DNA from: Syntrophotalea acetylenica
Lineage (GTDB): Bacteria; Desulfobacterota; Desulfuromonadia; Desulfuromonadales; Syntrophotaleaceae
NCBI RefSeq assembly: GCF_001888165.1
Contig: NZ_CP015455.1
Span: forward strand, 1 to 64,000
Reading direction: 5' to 3'
DNA: 64,000 bases
The stretch's first letter is position 1. The number at the start of each line of letters is the position of its first letter. The translations under genes were made by a program, and so were the position numbers. The notes below the pieces were generated by a model. That model worked only from the letters and a program-made list of their open reading frames with translations. It had not been told where the DNA came from and searched no databases. Shown here one piece after another: positions 8,520 to 17,185 of the stretch.

Positions 8520-9515
8520 TTAAGGTTCCTGTCCGGAATGGTCCTGCCGGAGCAGGCCAGCCGCTTCCTTGGCGTGGTAGGTTATGATCAGATCGGCGCC
8601 GGCGCGCTTCATGGCCGTGAGCAGTTCCAGCATGACCCGATCGTGGTCAATCCAGCCCCTTTGCGCCGCGGCCTTGAGCATGGCAAACTCCCCGGAGACG
8701 TTGTAGGCAACCAGCGGCAGATCAAACGCCTCGCGCAGGTCACGTAGAATGTCGAGATAAGCCATGGCCGGCTTGACCATGAGAAAATCGGCATTTTCAT
8801 GCACGTCGAGGCGGGCCTCGCGCAAAGCTTCGCGGCGATTGGCCGGATCCATCTGGTAGGAACGCCGGTCGCCGAATTGCGGCGCCGATTCCGCCGCCTC
8901 GCGAAACGGTCCGTAAAACGCACTGGCGTATTTGACAGCATAGCTCATGATCGGGATCTGGTCGAATCCCTCGGTATCCAGAGCGCGGCGGATGGCCGCC
9001 ACCCGCCCGTCCATCATGTCACTGGGCGCGACGATATCGACCCCGGCGCGGGCATGGGCCACAGCCTGCCGGGACAACAGCTCCAGGGTGGGATCGTTGA
9101 GCACGTCCTGGCCGCGAACCACACCGCAGTGACCGTGATCGGTATATTCGCACATGCAGACATCTGTGACCACGATCAATTCCGGCAGCACCTGCTTAAG
9201 GGCACGCACGGCGCGGGGAATGATGCCGTCGTCACTGGTCCCCGCGCTACCCAGAGCATCCTTGCGATCCGGAATGCCGAACAGAATCACCGCCGGAATG
9301 CCGAGCTGCCAAACCTCGCGGGCCTCCGCGACCAACCGGTCGATGGACAGCTGGCATACACCGGGCATGGAACCGATGGGGTGACAGACATCCGCACCCT
9401 CGACGCAGAACAAAGGATAGATGAGATCGTCCACCGACAGACGGGTCTCGCGGACCATGTTTCGCAGAATCGGCGTGCGGCGCGTGCGGCGCGCCCGGTA
9501 CTCGGGGAAATGCAT
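8520..9515 (-). CDS. hemB: Delta-aminolevulinic acid dehydratase (porphobilinogen synthase)
   Basis: 331 residues; ATG at 9515 behind CAGGAG. It condenses two 5-aminolevulinate molecules into porphobilinogen. Two Schiff-base lysines are in place (K195 in YAVKYAS and K248 in [10 protein letters not shown]). The metal site is the cysteine type, C120-x-C122-x7-C130 ([12 protein letters not shown]), so zinc is expected at the catalytic site, not the Asp-rich Mg variant. Last of the tetrapyrrole enzymes in the operon, 95 bp after cobA-hemD. Confidence 0.98.
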   Translation of the reverse strand: MHFPEYRARRTRRTPILRNMVRETRLSVDDLIYPLFCVEGADVCHPIGSMPGVCQLSIDRLVAEAREVWQLGIPAVILFGIPDRKDALGSAGTSDDGIIPRAVRALKQVLPELIVVTDVCMCEYTDHGHCGVVRGQDVLNDPTLELLSRQAVAHARAGVDIVAPSDMMDGRVAAIRRALDTEGFDQIPIMSYAVKYASAFYGPFREAAESAPQFGDRRSYQMDPANRREALREARLDVHENADFLMVKPAMAYLDILRDLREAFDLPLVAYNVSGEFAMLKAAAQRGWIDHDRVMLELLTAMKRAGADLIITYHAKEAAGLLRQDHSGQEP

Positions 9516-9597
9516 GGATTGCTCCTGAAATTACGCCAGAGTAGAGTCGCACAGGCGTTATTGCACTTATGCGACACTTCGGCTCCATGGTTTTTAG

Positions 9598-9630
9598 CGG
9601 ATTGACACCGTCACGGTGGAAAAGGGCCGT
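9598..9630 (+). repeat. Partial copy of the dispersed repeat tail, overlapping the end of cobA-hemD
   Basis: 33 nt match 3745-3777 with three differences (all A/G or C/T). Read on the minus strand the element supplies the last codons (GPFPP) and the stop of the CobA-HemD gene at 9611, so a repeat has been built into a coding end. The remaining cobA-hemD/hemB gap (9516-9597) holds nothing else recognisable. Confidence 0.6.
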
Positions 9631-11164
9631 CGACTCCCTCGAAATGCTTTTCCAAACCCTCGATCAATGCTTCCGTGGTCGGCACGGCGGCTTCCACGGC
9701 CACCCGCAGGCCATGGCGCCGGATCGTGGCGCTGGTCAACGGACCGAGGCTGGCAATGACCGTTTTCGAAAGCAGCTGTCGGCCGTCAGCCTCCAAAAGC
9801 TCAAGGCAATGCTCAACCGCCGAAGAGGAAGTGAAGGTCACGGCATCCACCCCGTCGCCCAGAGCGCGGCTCAGATGCTCCTCTGCCGAGGCGGGTTTAC
9901 GGGTATGGTAGGCCACCGGCGCCGAGACATCGGCACCGGTGGCGCGAAGTTCCGTGACCAGCAGGTCGCGGGCGAGCTGGCTGCGCGGATACAGGATCCG
10001 CCTGCCGGCCACCCCCCGCTTCAAAAGCGCGGCCAGCATCCCTTCGGCACACTGTCTATCGGGCACCAGGTCGGCACGCAAACCGTATCCCGCCAGAGCG
10101 GCGGCGGTTTTCCCTCCCACGGCGGCAATGCAGGCAGAGTGCAGCGCACGGCTGTCCAGCCCGAGACCAAACAACCGTTCGAAAAAATAATGTACCGCAT
10201 TGACGGAAGTCAGCACCAGGACATCCACCTGCGGCAATCGTTCCAGGGCGGTGTCCAGAGGCTGCCAGTCGGGCGGCGGCACAATTTCCAGGGTGGCGCA
10301 ACAGATCGCCTCGGCGCCGGCGGCCCGCAACCCCTCGGACAGGCTGCCCGCCTGACCGGCCGCCCGTGTCACCAGGATGCGCCGGCCAAACAGCGGCCGG
10401 TTGTCAAACCAGCGCAGTTGCTGACGCAGTGTCACGATCTCCCCCACCACGATGATAGCCGGCGGCCCCAGCCGGGCCTTCCGCACCCGCTCGGAGACGT
10501 TTTCCAGGGTACCGACCAGGGTTTGCTGACGCGGCGTGGTGCCCCAACGCACCACCGCCACCGGTGTGTCCGGAGAACGGCCATGGGCCATGAGCTGTTC
10601 CGTGATGGTGGACAGGTTGCCCATGCCCATGTAAAACAGCAGGGTGCCGACCCCGGTGGCGAGTTTGGACCAGTCAAGGCTGGACACCTTTTTGGCCGGA
10701 TCTTCGTGCCCGGTGATCAGGCCCAGGCTGGTGGTAAAATCGCGGTGGGTCAGGGGAATCCCGGCATAGATGGCCGCTCCGAACCCCGCTGTAATGCCCG
10801 GCACAATCTCGAACCGCTGTCCGGCATCGGCTAACTCGCAAGCTTCCTCGCCACCCCGCCCGAACAGGCAGGGATCGCCGCCCTTGAGCCGCACCACTAT
10901 TTTGCCCTGACGGGCTTTTTCAACCAGAAGGGCGTTGATGCGATCCTGCGGGAGGTGATGGTGGCCGGCGGTTTTGCCCACATAGATGCGCTGGGCGGCG
11001 GCGGGCGCCTCCTCGAGCAGCTGCGGGTTGGCCAGGTAATCATAGACCACCACTTCGGCACGACGCAGGCATTGCAACCCGCGCACGGTCAACAGCCCGG
11101 GATCACCAGGTCCGGCGCCGACCAGATAAACGATGCCTTTGGATGCGGAGGTTGTTTCGGACAT
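9611..11164 (-). CDS. hemD: Fused uroporphyrinogen-III C-methyltransferase / uroporphyrinogen-III synthase
   Basis: 517 residues, two enzymes in one chain. Residues 1 to about 250 are a SAM-dependent uroporphyrinogen-III methyltransferase (CobA/SUMT), with VGAGPGDPGLLT at the N-terminus, VRLKGGDPCLFGRGGEE and PGITAGFGA. Residues about 260-515 are HemD-like, with ILVTRAAGQA, VDVLVLTSVNAV and FTSSSAVE. The HemD half cyclises hydroxymethylbilane; the CobA half diverts uro'gen-III to precorrin-2 for siroheme or cobalamin, the substrate of the dehydrogenase upstream. The gene starts 2 bp after hemC. Its C-terminal five residues come from a dispersed repeat. Confidence 0.95.
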   Translation of the reverse strand: MSETTSASKGIVYLVGAGPGDPGLLTVRGLQCLRRAEVVVYDYLANPQLLEEAPAAAQRIYVGKTAGHHHLPQDRINALLVEKARQGKIVVRLKGGDPCLFGRGGEEACELADAGQRFEIVPGITAGFGAAIYAGIPLTHRDFTTSLGLITGHEDPAKKVSSLDWSKLATGVGTLLFYMGMGNLSTITEQLMAHGRSPDTPVAVVRWGTTPRQQTLVGTLENVSERVRKARLGPPAIIVVGEIVTLRQQLRWFDNRPLFGRRILVTRAAGQAGSLSEGLRAAGAEAICCATLEIVPPPDWQPLDTALERLPQVDVLVLTSVNAVHYFFERLFGLGLDSRALHSACIAAVGGKTAAALAGYGLRADLVPDRQCAEGMLAALLKRGVAGRRILYPRSQLARDLLVTELRATGADVSAPVAYHTRKPASAEEHLSRALGDGVDAVTFTSSSAVEHCLELLEADGRQLLSKTVIASLGPLTSATIRRHGLRVAVEAAVPTTEALIEGLEKHFEGVDGPFPP

Positions 11165-11166
11165 GA

Positions 11167-12114
11167 TCAGGATCCCAGCGGTTTCGGTCGGATATCGAGA
11201 GCAGCCAGAATACGGTCGGCGCCTTTTGACAGGAGCTTTTCGGCGAGGTGTACCCCGAGTTCCTCGGCCTGGCTCAGCGAAGCGGCAACGGTCTCCTTGA
11301 GCAGACAGCGGCCATCGATCCCGGCTACCAGTCCGGTCAGGGTCAAGGTCTGGCCCGCCAGCGTGCCGTGGGCTGCCAGCGGCACCTGACAGCCGCCATT
11401 CAGGCGGCGCAAAAAAGACCTCTCGGCGGACACCGTCAGCGCCGTGGCGGGGTGATGCAAGGGCGCGATGCGTTTCAGGACCCAGCCATTATCCTGATGG
11501 CACTCCAGCCCCAGGGCGCCTTGTCCGATGGCCGGCAGGCTCAGTTCCGGGGGCAGACAGGCACTGATGAGTCTCATCAGGCCCAGGCGTTTGAGACCGG
11601 CGGCGGCCAGGATGATACCGTCAAGATGTTCTTCCTCCATCTTGCGCAGGCGGGTTTCAACATTGCCACGCAGCGGAACGATCTCCAGATCCGGGCGCCG
11701 GTAGAGCAACTGCGCCTGCCGGCGCAGCGCCGAGGTGCCGATACGCGCCCCTTGGGGCAGTTGACTAAAATCGCGGCCGTTCCGGCTAATCAACGCATCA
11801 CGAGGATCCTCGCGCTGCGGGATGCAGGCCAGAATCAGGCCCGTGGGCAGCACCGAAGGCACATCCTTCATGGAATGCACGGCAAGGTCGATGCGCCCGT
11901 CAAAAAGAGCCTCCTCTATTTCCTTGACGAACAGTCCCTTGCCGCCGATTCTGGCCAGCGGCACATCTTGAATCCTGTCGCCCTGGGTGGAGATCGGCAC
12001 CAGTCTGACGGTCAGCTCCGGGTACAACTCCTGCAGCCGGCTCTGTACCCACTCGGCCTGCCAGAGCGCCAGACGGCTGCCACGGGTGCCAATGCGCAAA
12101 ACGTTGGCATTCAT
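11167..12114 (-). CDS. hemC: Porphobilinogen deaminase (hydroxymethylbilane synthase)
   Basis: 315 residues. It polymerises four porphobilinogens into hydroxymethylbilane. The dipyrromethane cofactor attaches to C242 in LNGGCQVPLAA. Substrate-binding motifs are intact: IGTRGSRLALWQA, GGKGLFVKEIE, DLAVHSMKDVP and GTSALRRQAQL. The start overlaps the hemA stop by 4 bp, typical of translational coupling. Confidence 0.98.
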   Translation of the reverse strand: MNANVLRIGTRGSRLALWQAEWVQSRLQELYPELTVRLVPISTQGDRIQDVPLARIGGKGLFVKEIEEALFDGRIDLAVHSMKDVPSVLPTGLILACIPQREDPRDALISRNGRDFSQLPQGARIGTSALRRQAQLLYRRPDLEIVPLRGNVETRLRKMEEEHLDGIILAAAGLKRLGLMRLISACLPPELSLPAIGQGALGLECHQDNGWVLKRIAPLHHPATALTVSAERSFLRRLNGGCQVPLAAHGTLAGQTLTLTGLVAGIDGRCLLKETVAASLSQAEELGVHLAEKLLSKGADRILAALDIRPKPLGS

Positions 12115-13439
12115 AAGACAATATCCTGTTTCGGAGTATCCTCGGATTCGGTCTGTTGTGCCGCAGCAGTCTTTGGTGCCGGGTCCAGATCAAACAGACG
12201 CCGCACTGCTTCGAGATAAATTTCACCGGTAATATCGTCACCGGCACGCCTGAGAACACTTAAAGGAGAGTGCAGGACCTTGTTGACGATGGCGCGGGTC
12301 AGCGCCTCGACGGCGCGGCGGTCGGCCGCATCCAGATGCTGCAGAGCGCCGAGGGTTTTCTCGGTCTCGCGGCGGCGGATTTCTTCCACCTGCTGGCGCA
12401 GCGCGACAATCATCGGCGCGGCTTCGAGGCTGCGCAGCCACCCGTAAAATCGAAGGATTTCCTGCTCGATGATCTCCTCGGCCTTTTTGGCCGCCTTGCG
12501 GCGCTCGCGCAAGTTGGTTTCGATGACACCGTTGAGATCGTCGATATCGTAAAGATAGAGGTTGTCTATCTGGTTGGCCTGCGGATCGACATTGCGCGGC
12601 ACAGCGATATCGATAAGAAACATGGGCCGGTTTTTACGGCGGCGGATAATCTGCTCGAGTCGGGAGCGGGTCAGCAGCAGGCCCGCAGCGGTGGAAGTCA
12701 GCACGATATCGGCCTGATCCAGATACAGGGGAAACTCGGCAAACGGCACGGCACGGCCGCCGAACTTTTCGGCCAGGTCCTGGGCGCGCGCCAGGGTGCG
12801 GTTGGTAACCAGCACCTCGCCAAGCTGTTGCCCGGCCAGATGGCGAGCCGCCAGCTCGCACATTTTTCCGGCGCCGACAATCATGCAGCTTTTGCCCGCC
12901 AGTTCGCCGAAGATCTTGCGGGCCAGTTCCACCGCTGCATAGGAAACCGAAACGGCATGCTGGGCGATGGCGGTTTCGCTGCGTACCCGCTTGGCGGCAA
13001 CAAAAGCCCGCGGCAGCAGACGGTTGAATACCGGCCCCGCGGTACAGCCCGCTTCGGCCAGACCGTAAGCCTGCTTGAGTTGGCCGAGGATCTGCGGTTC
13101 GCCAAGAATCATGGAATCAAGGCTGGACGCAACCCGGAACAGGTGCCGAACCGCGTCCCGGCCGCTGTGAATATACAGATGCGGCCTGAGCTGCTCTTCG
13201 TCAAGACCGTGGTATTGGGCCATGAATCGCTGTAGCCGCTCGCCGGTGGCGGCCGGATCCTGACTGGCCGCGTATAGCTCAACCCGGTTGCAGGTCGACA
13301 GAATCATTGCTTCGGAAACTTTCGGCAGGGCCGTGATCGAACGCAATACCCCTGCCAGATCTTCTGATGGGAAACCGAGGCGCTCCCGCAGTTCCACGGG
13401 AGCGGTCCTGTAACTGAGGCCGATAACCAGAAAATTCAT
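12111..13439 (-). CDS. hemA: Glutamyl-tRNA reductase
   Basis: 442 residues, the committed step of C5-pathway tetrapyrrole synthesis: reduces Glu-tRNA to glutamate-1-semialdehyde with NADPH. Nucleophile C50 sits in LSTCNRVELYA. The NADPH domain shows MIVGAGKMCELAARHL near residue 190, and the C-terminal dimerisation helix carries the usual LRRAGDDITGEIYLEAVRRLF-type end (shown in part). HemL (the aminotransferase) is not in this window. Confidence 0.98.
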   Translation of the reverse strand: MNFLVIGLSYRTAPVELRERLGFPSEDLAGVLRSITALPKVSEAMILSTCNRVELYAASQDPAATGERLQRFMAQYHGLDEEQLRPHLYIHSGRDAVRHLFRVASSLDSMILGEPQILGQLKQAYGLAEAGCTAGPVFNRLLPRAFVAAKRVRSETAIAQHAVSVSYAAVELARKIFGELAGKSCMIVGAGKMCELAARHLAGQQLGEVLVTNRTLARAQDLAEKFGGRAVPFAEFPLYLDQADIVLTSTAAGLLLTRSRLEQIIRRRKNRPMFLIDIAVPRNVDPQANQIDNLYLYDIDDLNGVIETNLRERRKAAKKAEEIIEQEILRFYGWLRSLEAAPMIVALRQQVEEIRRRETEKTLGALQHLDAADRRAVEALTRAIVNKVLHSPLSVLRRAGDDITGEIYLEAVRRLFDLDPAPKTAAAQQTESEDTPKQDIVL

Positions 13440-13466
13440 GCGATGGCAGATTTCCTTGTCGACATA

Positions 13467-14303
13467 TCAGGCGGCTCCCAAAGCAGCATAGCCGTGCAGC
13501 CCCGAAAGCAGCAAATTGACCCCCAGGAAGGTGAACAGCAACAACGCAAAACCGATAATGGCCAGAATGGCGGCCTTGCGCCCGCGCCAGCCTATGGCCA
13601 GCCGTCCGTGAAGCAACGCCGCGTACAAAAACCAGGTGATAAGGGCCCATATCTCCTTGGGGTCCCAGCTCCAGTAGGCTCCCCAGGCGCGATCGGCCCA
13701 GACGGCGCCGGTGATAATACCGAGGGTCATCAGCGGAAAGCCGATAGTCAGGCAGCGGTAGTTGAGATTGTCCAGGGTCTGCAGGGACGGCAGGCGGTAA
13801 AACAGGGAAGACACCCTCTTCTTTTTAAGCATCCGTTCCTGCAAAAGATAAATGCTGCCCGCCACCGCCGCCAGAGCAAAAACCGCGTCGCCGGCAAACG
13901 CCAGAACCGCATGCACCGGTAGCCACCAGCTCTGCAATGCGGGAGACGGTGCCACGACGGTCATCGAAACGGCGCTGCCGACCAGCATCAGCACCACCGC
14001 CAGAGGGGACACGAAAGCCGCCAGCACCGGCAGGCCGTAACGCAGATGGAACAACAGGAAGGTCCCGATAATGGCCCAGACAAAAAATGAAAGGGATTCG
14101 TGGAAACTGGTCAGTGGCGGAAAGCCGGACATCAGATAGCGAATGGTCAGATTCAGGCTGTGAAAGCCGAATCCCCCCCACAACAGCATGCGGCCAAAAC
14201 GGCCGAGAATCTGACGCCGCCATAAAATGTCGGCCAGGGACAGCCCTGTCGCCAGGGCATAAACAACCAGGGTCGTGCGAAACAGCAGGCTGTCGATGGT
14301 CAT
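13467..14303 (-). CDS. CcsA/HemX-family membrane protein (cytochrome c assembly, WWD motif)
   Basis: 278 residues from the ATG at 14303 (GGAAAGGAACCC upstream, 4-bp overlap with the precorrin-2 dehydrogenase stop). About eight hydrophobic helices. The tryptophan-rich haem-binding motif WGAYWSWDPKE lies near residue 210, with conserved His residues in FHSLNLTIRY and LPVHAVLAFAG. Two readings fit: a CcsA/ResC-type component of system II cytochrome c synthesis, or HemX, a relative that lies next to hemA in many genomes and tunes HemA level. The position directly before hemA favours a link to haem supply, but the intact WWD motif does not rule out haem handling. Confidence 0.88.
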   Translation of the reverse strand: MTIDSLLFRTTLVVYALATGLSLADILWRRQILGRFGRMLLWGGFGFHSLNLTIRYLMSGFPPLTSFHESLSFFVWAIIGTFLLFHLRYGLPVLAAFVSPLAVVLMLVGSAVSMTVVAPSPALQSWWLPVHAVLAFAGDAVFALAAVAGSIYLLQERMLKKKRVSSLFYRLPSLQTLDNLNYRCLTIGFPLMTLGIITGAVWADRAWGAYWSWDPKEIWALITWFLYAALLHGRLAIGWRGRKAAILAIIGFALLLFTFLGVNLLLSGLHGYAALGAA

Positions 14304-14965
14304 GGGTTCCTTTCCGGCAGACTTATCCCCAGAGCTGCGAGGGTGCAGGATGGGCCGCACACCTGTTGCAGCAAGCGATCGACATTCGCGGCATCCCGAG
14401 CCTCCAGCAGCGCCACCAATTGACCGTCCAGCAGCCGGCGCAAGGTTTCGCGACCGTAGGCGGCGCCCCCCGCATCGAGCGGCTTGCGTCGGCGCAGCGC
14501 GGTGGCGATGTCCACGACCACAGACCAGGAGCCCGGCAACAGGTCCGCCAGCAGATCCCGCACCTCGGCAGCCAGGGCGGGACTGCCCCCAGCGGTGGCC
14601 ACGGCCACGGCCAGATCGCCCCGGCGCAGGATGGCCGGCAGGCTGAAATCCCCCTCCTCCGGCAGTGCGGCCAGACATACGGGAACGCCGATGCGCCGGG
14701 CCTCGGCCGCCACGGCACGGTCGCTGGCGTTATCGCCGGTAGCGGCAAACACCAGGCGAGCCCCATCGAGATCCCCGGCGCGAAAAGTGCGCCGCACCGG
14801 CTCGATATTTTCGCCGCAGCGCCAGTCTTCAAGCGTCGGGCTGATCAAACGCACTTTGGCGCCGACGGCAAGCAACCCGCGTGTCTTGCGCATACCGACC
14901 GGGCCGCTGCCAACCACGACACAGCATTTGCCCCGCAGTTGCAGAAAAACGGGATAGTCGAACAC
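14300..14965 (-). CDS. Precorrin-2 dehydrogenase / sirohydrochlorin ferrochelatase (CysG N-terminal type)
   Basis: 221 residues. An N-terminal NAD-binding Rossmann motif, VVGSGPVGMRKTRGLL, precedes the family segment VRRTFRAGDLDGARLVFAAT and the sirohydrochlorin-domain start GDFSLPAILRRGDLAVAVAT. It would oxidise the precorrin-2 made by the CobA half encoded downstream and may insert iron to form siroheme. The second glycine of the usual GGG motif is Ser here, a mild variant. Separated from the SIS gene by 66 bp. Confidence 0.93.
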   Translation of the reverse strand: MFDYPVFLQLRGKCCVVVGSGPVGMRKTRGLLAVGAKVRLISPTLEDWRCGENIEPVRRTFRAGDLDGARLVFAATGDNASDRAVAAEARRIGVPVCLAALPEEGDFSLPAILRRGDLAVAVATAGGSPALAAEVRDLLADLLPGSWSVVVDIATALRRRKPLDAGGAAYGRETLRRLLDGQLVALLEARDAANVDRLLQQVCGPSCTLAALGISLPERNP

Positions 14966-15031
14966 GATCTACTCCTCAACGGAATCCGGCATGTTTCCGG
15001 AGAATGCCGTTGCGCCCCGATGCGGTGAAGC

Positions 15032-15610
15032 TCAGATGCCGAACAACTCCCCTTCAACCAGCTCGCACAGCAAATGACCTAAAAACAGCCCCGTCTCCGC
15101 CGCCCGCCCGATGGCATCGGTGGACAACCGGAACAGATAATGAGGCCCGTCGCCGTGGATGGCTTCCTTTTCCGGCAACAGGGCGGCGGTGACGCACCCA
15201 CGATCCCGGGCTTCGGCCAGACCTTCGAGAAGCGCCTCGTTATGAGAAACATCGCCAAAGGCCAGTACCACATCGCCTTCGCTGGCTATGAGCTGCAGCT
15301 GCTGGGAAAAATAGGTCCCGATGCGCCCTTCCCTGGCAAGGGAGGTGGCGAGGGGCAGATCCTGGCACAAGGACAGGGCCGGCAGTGCCGGACGTTCGAT
15401 ATTCAGCCGATAGCGGAACAGGTTCGCCACCAGATTGGCGATGGAGCCGAGGGAACCGCTGCCAAGCACCAAAAGACGCCCTCCCCGGTTGAAAACCTCC
15501 GCCACCTGACCGGCAAAGGTCACCATTTCGTTGGCCTGCATAAGAAAGGTTTCTTCGAGCACTGCGGTGTGCTCGCGCAGGGATTTGCTGATTTTATCCT
15601 GTAACATCAT
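15032..15610 (-). CDS. SIS-domain protein (GmhA/DiaA-like)
   Basis: 192 residues, a single sugar-isomerase (SIS) domain: an N-terminal helical pair (AGQVAEVFNRGGRLLVLGSGSLGS) leads into the phosphosugar-binding loop, with GDVVLAFGDVSHNEALLEGL later. The length suits the phosphoheptose isomerase/DiaA group, but catalytic residues of GmhA are not evident (the typical GNGGSA loop reads GSGSLGS). First gene of the haem train and divergent from trxA; its role there is unclear. ATG at 15610 or 15607. Confidence 0.8.
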   Translation of the reverse strand: MMLQDKISKSLREHTAVLEETFLMQANEMVTFAGQVAEVFNRGGRLLVLGSGSLGSIANLVANLFRYRLNIERPALPALSLCQDLPLATSLAREGRIGTYFSQQLQLIASEGDVVLAFGDVSHNEALLEGLAEARDRGCVTAALLPEKEAIHGDGPHYLFRLSTDAIGRAAETGLFLGHLLCELVEGELFGI

Positions 15611-15714
15611 GATCCTGTACCCTTGCCAGCGAATTTGGAAGAATGATAGGTTGGGCCATGCGGCGTGTCAAGGATTAGCTGCCGCCCCCTGCCTGTGGAG
15701 GGAAAACATTACGG

Positions 15715-15742
15715 TTGCTTTTTTCCCCGGCTCTTTTATGAT
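15715..15742 (+). promoter_or_regulatory. Candidate sigma-70 promoter for trxA
   Basis: TTGCTT (15715-15720) and TATGAT (15737-15742) are spaced 16 nt apart and lie about 70 bp before the trxA start. The -10 is good, the -35 weak. Confidence 0.45.
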
Positions 15743-15810
15743 GGAGATAAACCGATACAGGATTATTTGGCAGACTTGTTTGTCTTATTTTTAAAAAGGA
15801 GAAAACATCG

Positions 15811-16140
15811 ATGGCAAGTGACAAGGTTGTGCATCTTTCCGATAGCAATTTCGAAGCGGACGTGCTGAAGTCCTCTGTTCCCGTTCTGGTCGACTTCTGG
15901 GCCTCATGGTGTGGACCCTGTAAAGCCATCGCACCGGCCATCGAAGAACTGGCCGAGCAATTCGACGGTCAGGTCAAGATCGCCAAAATCAATGTCGACG
16001 AGAATCCCGCTACCCCCAGCAACTATGGTGTACGTGGTATCCCGACGCTGATCCTGTTCAAAGACGGCGCGATTGTCGACCAGGTGGTCGGCGCCGTTCC
16101 CAAGGGGCAACTCGAAACGCTTATCAAAAAAGCTCTCTGA
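15811..16140 (+). CDS. trxA: Thioredoxin
   Basis: 109 residues; ATG behind AAAAAGGAGAAAAC. Classic active site WCGPC (C34, C37), the cis-proline segment RGIPTLILF, and the buried Asp of VDFWASW. A general cytoplasmic protein-disulfide reductant. Monocistronic: its own upstream promoter and an immediate terminator, divergent from the SIS/haem train. Confidence 0.98.
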   Translation: MASDKVVHLSDSNFEADVLKSSVPVLVDFWASWCGPCKAIAPAIEELAEQFDGQVKIAKINVDENPATPSNYGVRGIPTLILFKDGAIVDQVVGAVPKGQLETLIKKAL

Positions 16141-16170
16141 GACCGCCGACCCAACGGTCTCCATCATACC

Positions 16171-16216
16171 GAAGAACAAAAGGACCGGTGTTGACGCATC
16201 GGTCCTTTTGTTCTTC
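16171..16216. terminator. Bidirectional intrinsic terminator (trxA / darP)
   Basis: Perfect 17-bp arms, GAAGAACAAAAGGACCG (16171-16187) and its reverse complement (16200-16216), flank a 12-nt loop. The A/T-rich outer part gives a T run on either strand, so it can end trxA and the minus operon that stops at 16233. Confidence 0.88.
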
Positions 16217-16232
16217 GCGGCGGCCATGCAAC

Positions 16233-16736
16233 TCAGAGGTGCCCGGGATGAGCCTCCTTCAACAACCGGAAAAGCTCCCGGAAGGCACGCTTGTCCTTAT
16301 GGTTGCGGACGCTTTCGGCGAGCCGCCGGAGCTTCCCGGCGTCGGCCTCCGGAAGTTCACGCCGCACCTCTTCCAGCGCTTCGTCGAAACGCGCCGGATC
16401 GCAGAGCCGCTCGCGCAGCTCCTCCAGAAAATGAAAATCGGCCGCGGCCCGCTGGCGGCCATGAGCCAGATCGGCAAGAAAGGTCTCGGCCTGCTGCAGG
16501 CTGTCCTCATCCCGTCGCAACAGCCCGGCCAGATGCTTGAGCTGACGTTTGCGGGCGCTGTGTGCCTTGATGCGGCGGACTTCGTCAACCGCCTCGAGAA
16601 TCTCGCCAGCCAGCGTCAAGCGACGGAAATCCGCGTCACCCAGAACAACGAGATCGGCCGCTGTTTCCTCCACGGCTTTGGCCGCGCGCTTTTTGGCGCT
16701 GCGGCTGGGCGGTTGTTCCATGGAAAAAGCATTCAT
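16233..16736 (-). CDS. darP: YjgA/DarP-family ribosome biogenesis protein (DUF615)
   Basis: 167 residues, all-helical and charged. Family features: the basic N-terminus SRSAKKRAAKAVEE, the QLKHLAGLLRRDED segment, and the C-terminal HKDKRAFRELFRLLKE. E. coli YjgA (DarP) associates with the 50S precursor. It is the last gene of the dapF operon and its start shares one base with the dtd stop. Confidence 0.9.
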   Translation of the reverse strand: MNAFSMEQPPSRSAKKRAAKAVEETAADLVVLGDADFRRLTLAGEILEAVDEVRRIKAHSARKRQLKHLAGLLRRDEDSLQQAETFLADLAHGRQRAAADFHFLEELRERLCDPARFDEALEEVRRELPEADAGKLRRLAESVRNHKDKRAFRELFRLLKEAHPGHL

Positions 16737-17185
16737 CAGAAAACCCCGCGGCTGTCGAGCAGCAAAGTGACCGGTCCATCGTTGACCAGATGCACCTGCA
16801 TCATGGCCTGAAAACGGCCGGTGGCGACACTCAGGCCCCGGCCGCGCAATTGTCCGATATAGTCCTGGTAGAGAGCCTTGGCTTCGCCCGGCGGAGCCGC
16901 GCGGCTGAAGCCCGGACGGCGCCCTTTGCGACAGTCGGCCGCCAGCGTGAACTGAGAAATTACCAGAAGTTGCCCGCCGGTGTCCTCCACCGACAGGTTC
17001 ATTTTACCAGCCGCATCATCGAACAAGCGCAGCTCGGCCGTTTTTTTTGCCAGTGCGGCGGCATGCTGTGCGGTATCTCCCTGCTCCACACCGAGCAATA
17101 CCAGGATCCCCGGCCCGATGGCACCGATAATCTCGTCATCCACGCTGACATGAGCCTGCGCCACCCGCTGCAACACCGCTTTCAC
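16736..17185 (-). CDS. dtd: D-aminoacyl-tRNA deacylase
   Basis: 149 residues from a GTG start at 17185, where it overlaps the nfo stop by 4 bp; this start gives the family's exact N-terminus (KAVLQRVAQAHVSV). Signatures SQFTLAADCRKGRRPGFSRA and the C-terminal MMQVHLVNDGPVTLLL (Gly-x-Pro-type cross-subunit motif written VNDGPVT) are intact. It removes D-amino acids (and Gly from tRNA-Ala) from mischarged tRNA. Confidence 0.96.
   Translation of the reverse strand: MKAVLQRVAQAHVSVDDEIIGAIGPGILVLLGVEQGDTAQHAAALAKKTAELRLFDDAAGKMNLSVEDTGGQLLVISQFTLAADCRKGRRPGFSRAAPPGEAKALYQDYIGQLRGRGLSVATGRFQAMMQVHLVNDGPVTLLLDSRGVF

Noticed and set aside
9569-10834. 421-codon plus-strand frame opposite cobA-hemD
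   Set aside because: Antisense shadow of a well-supported gene; low-complexity, Gln/His-rich and without any domain.
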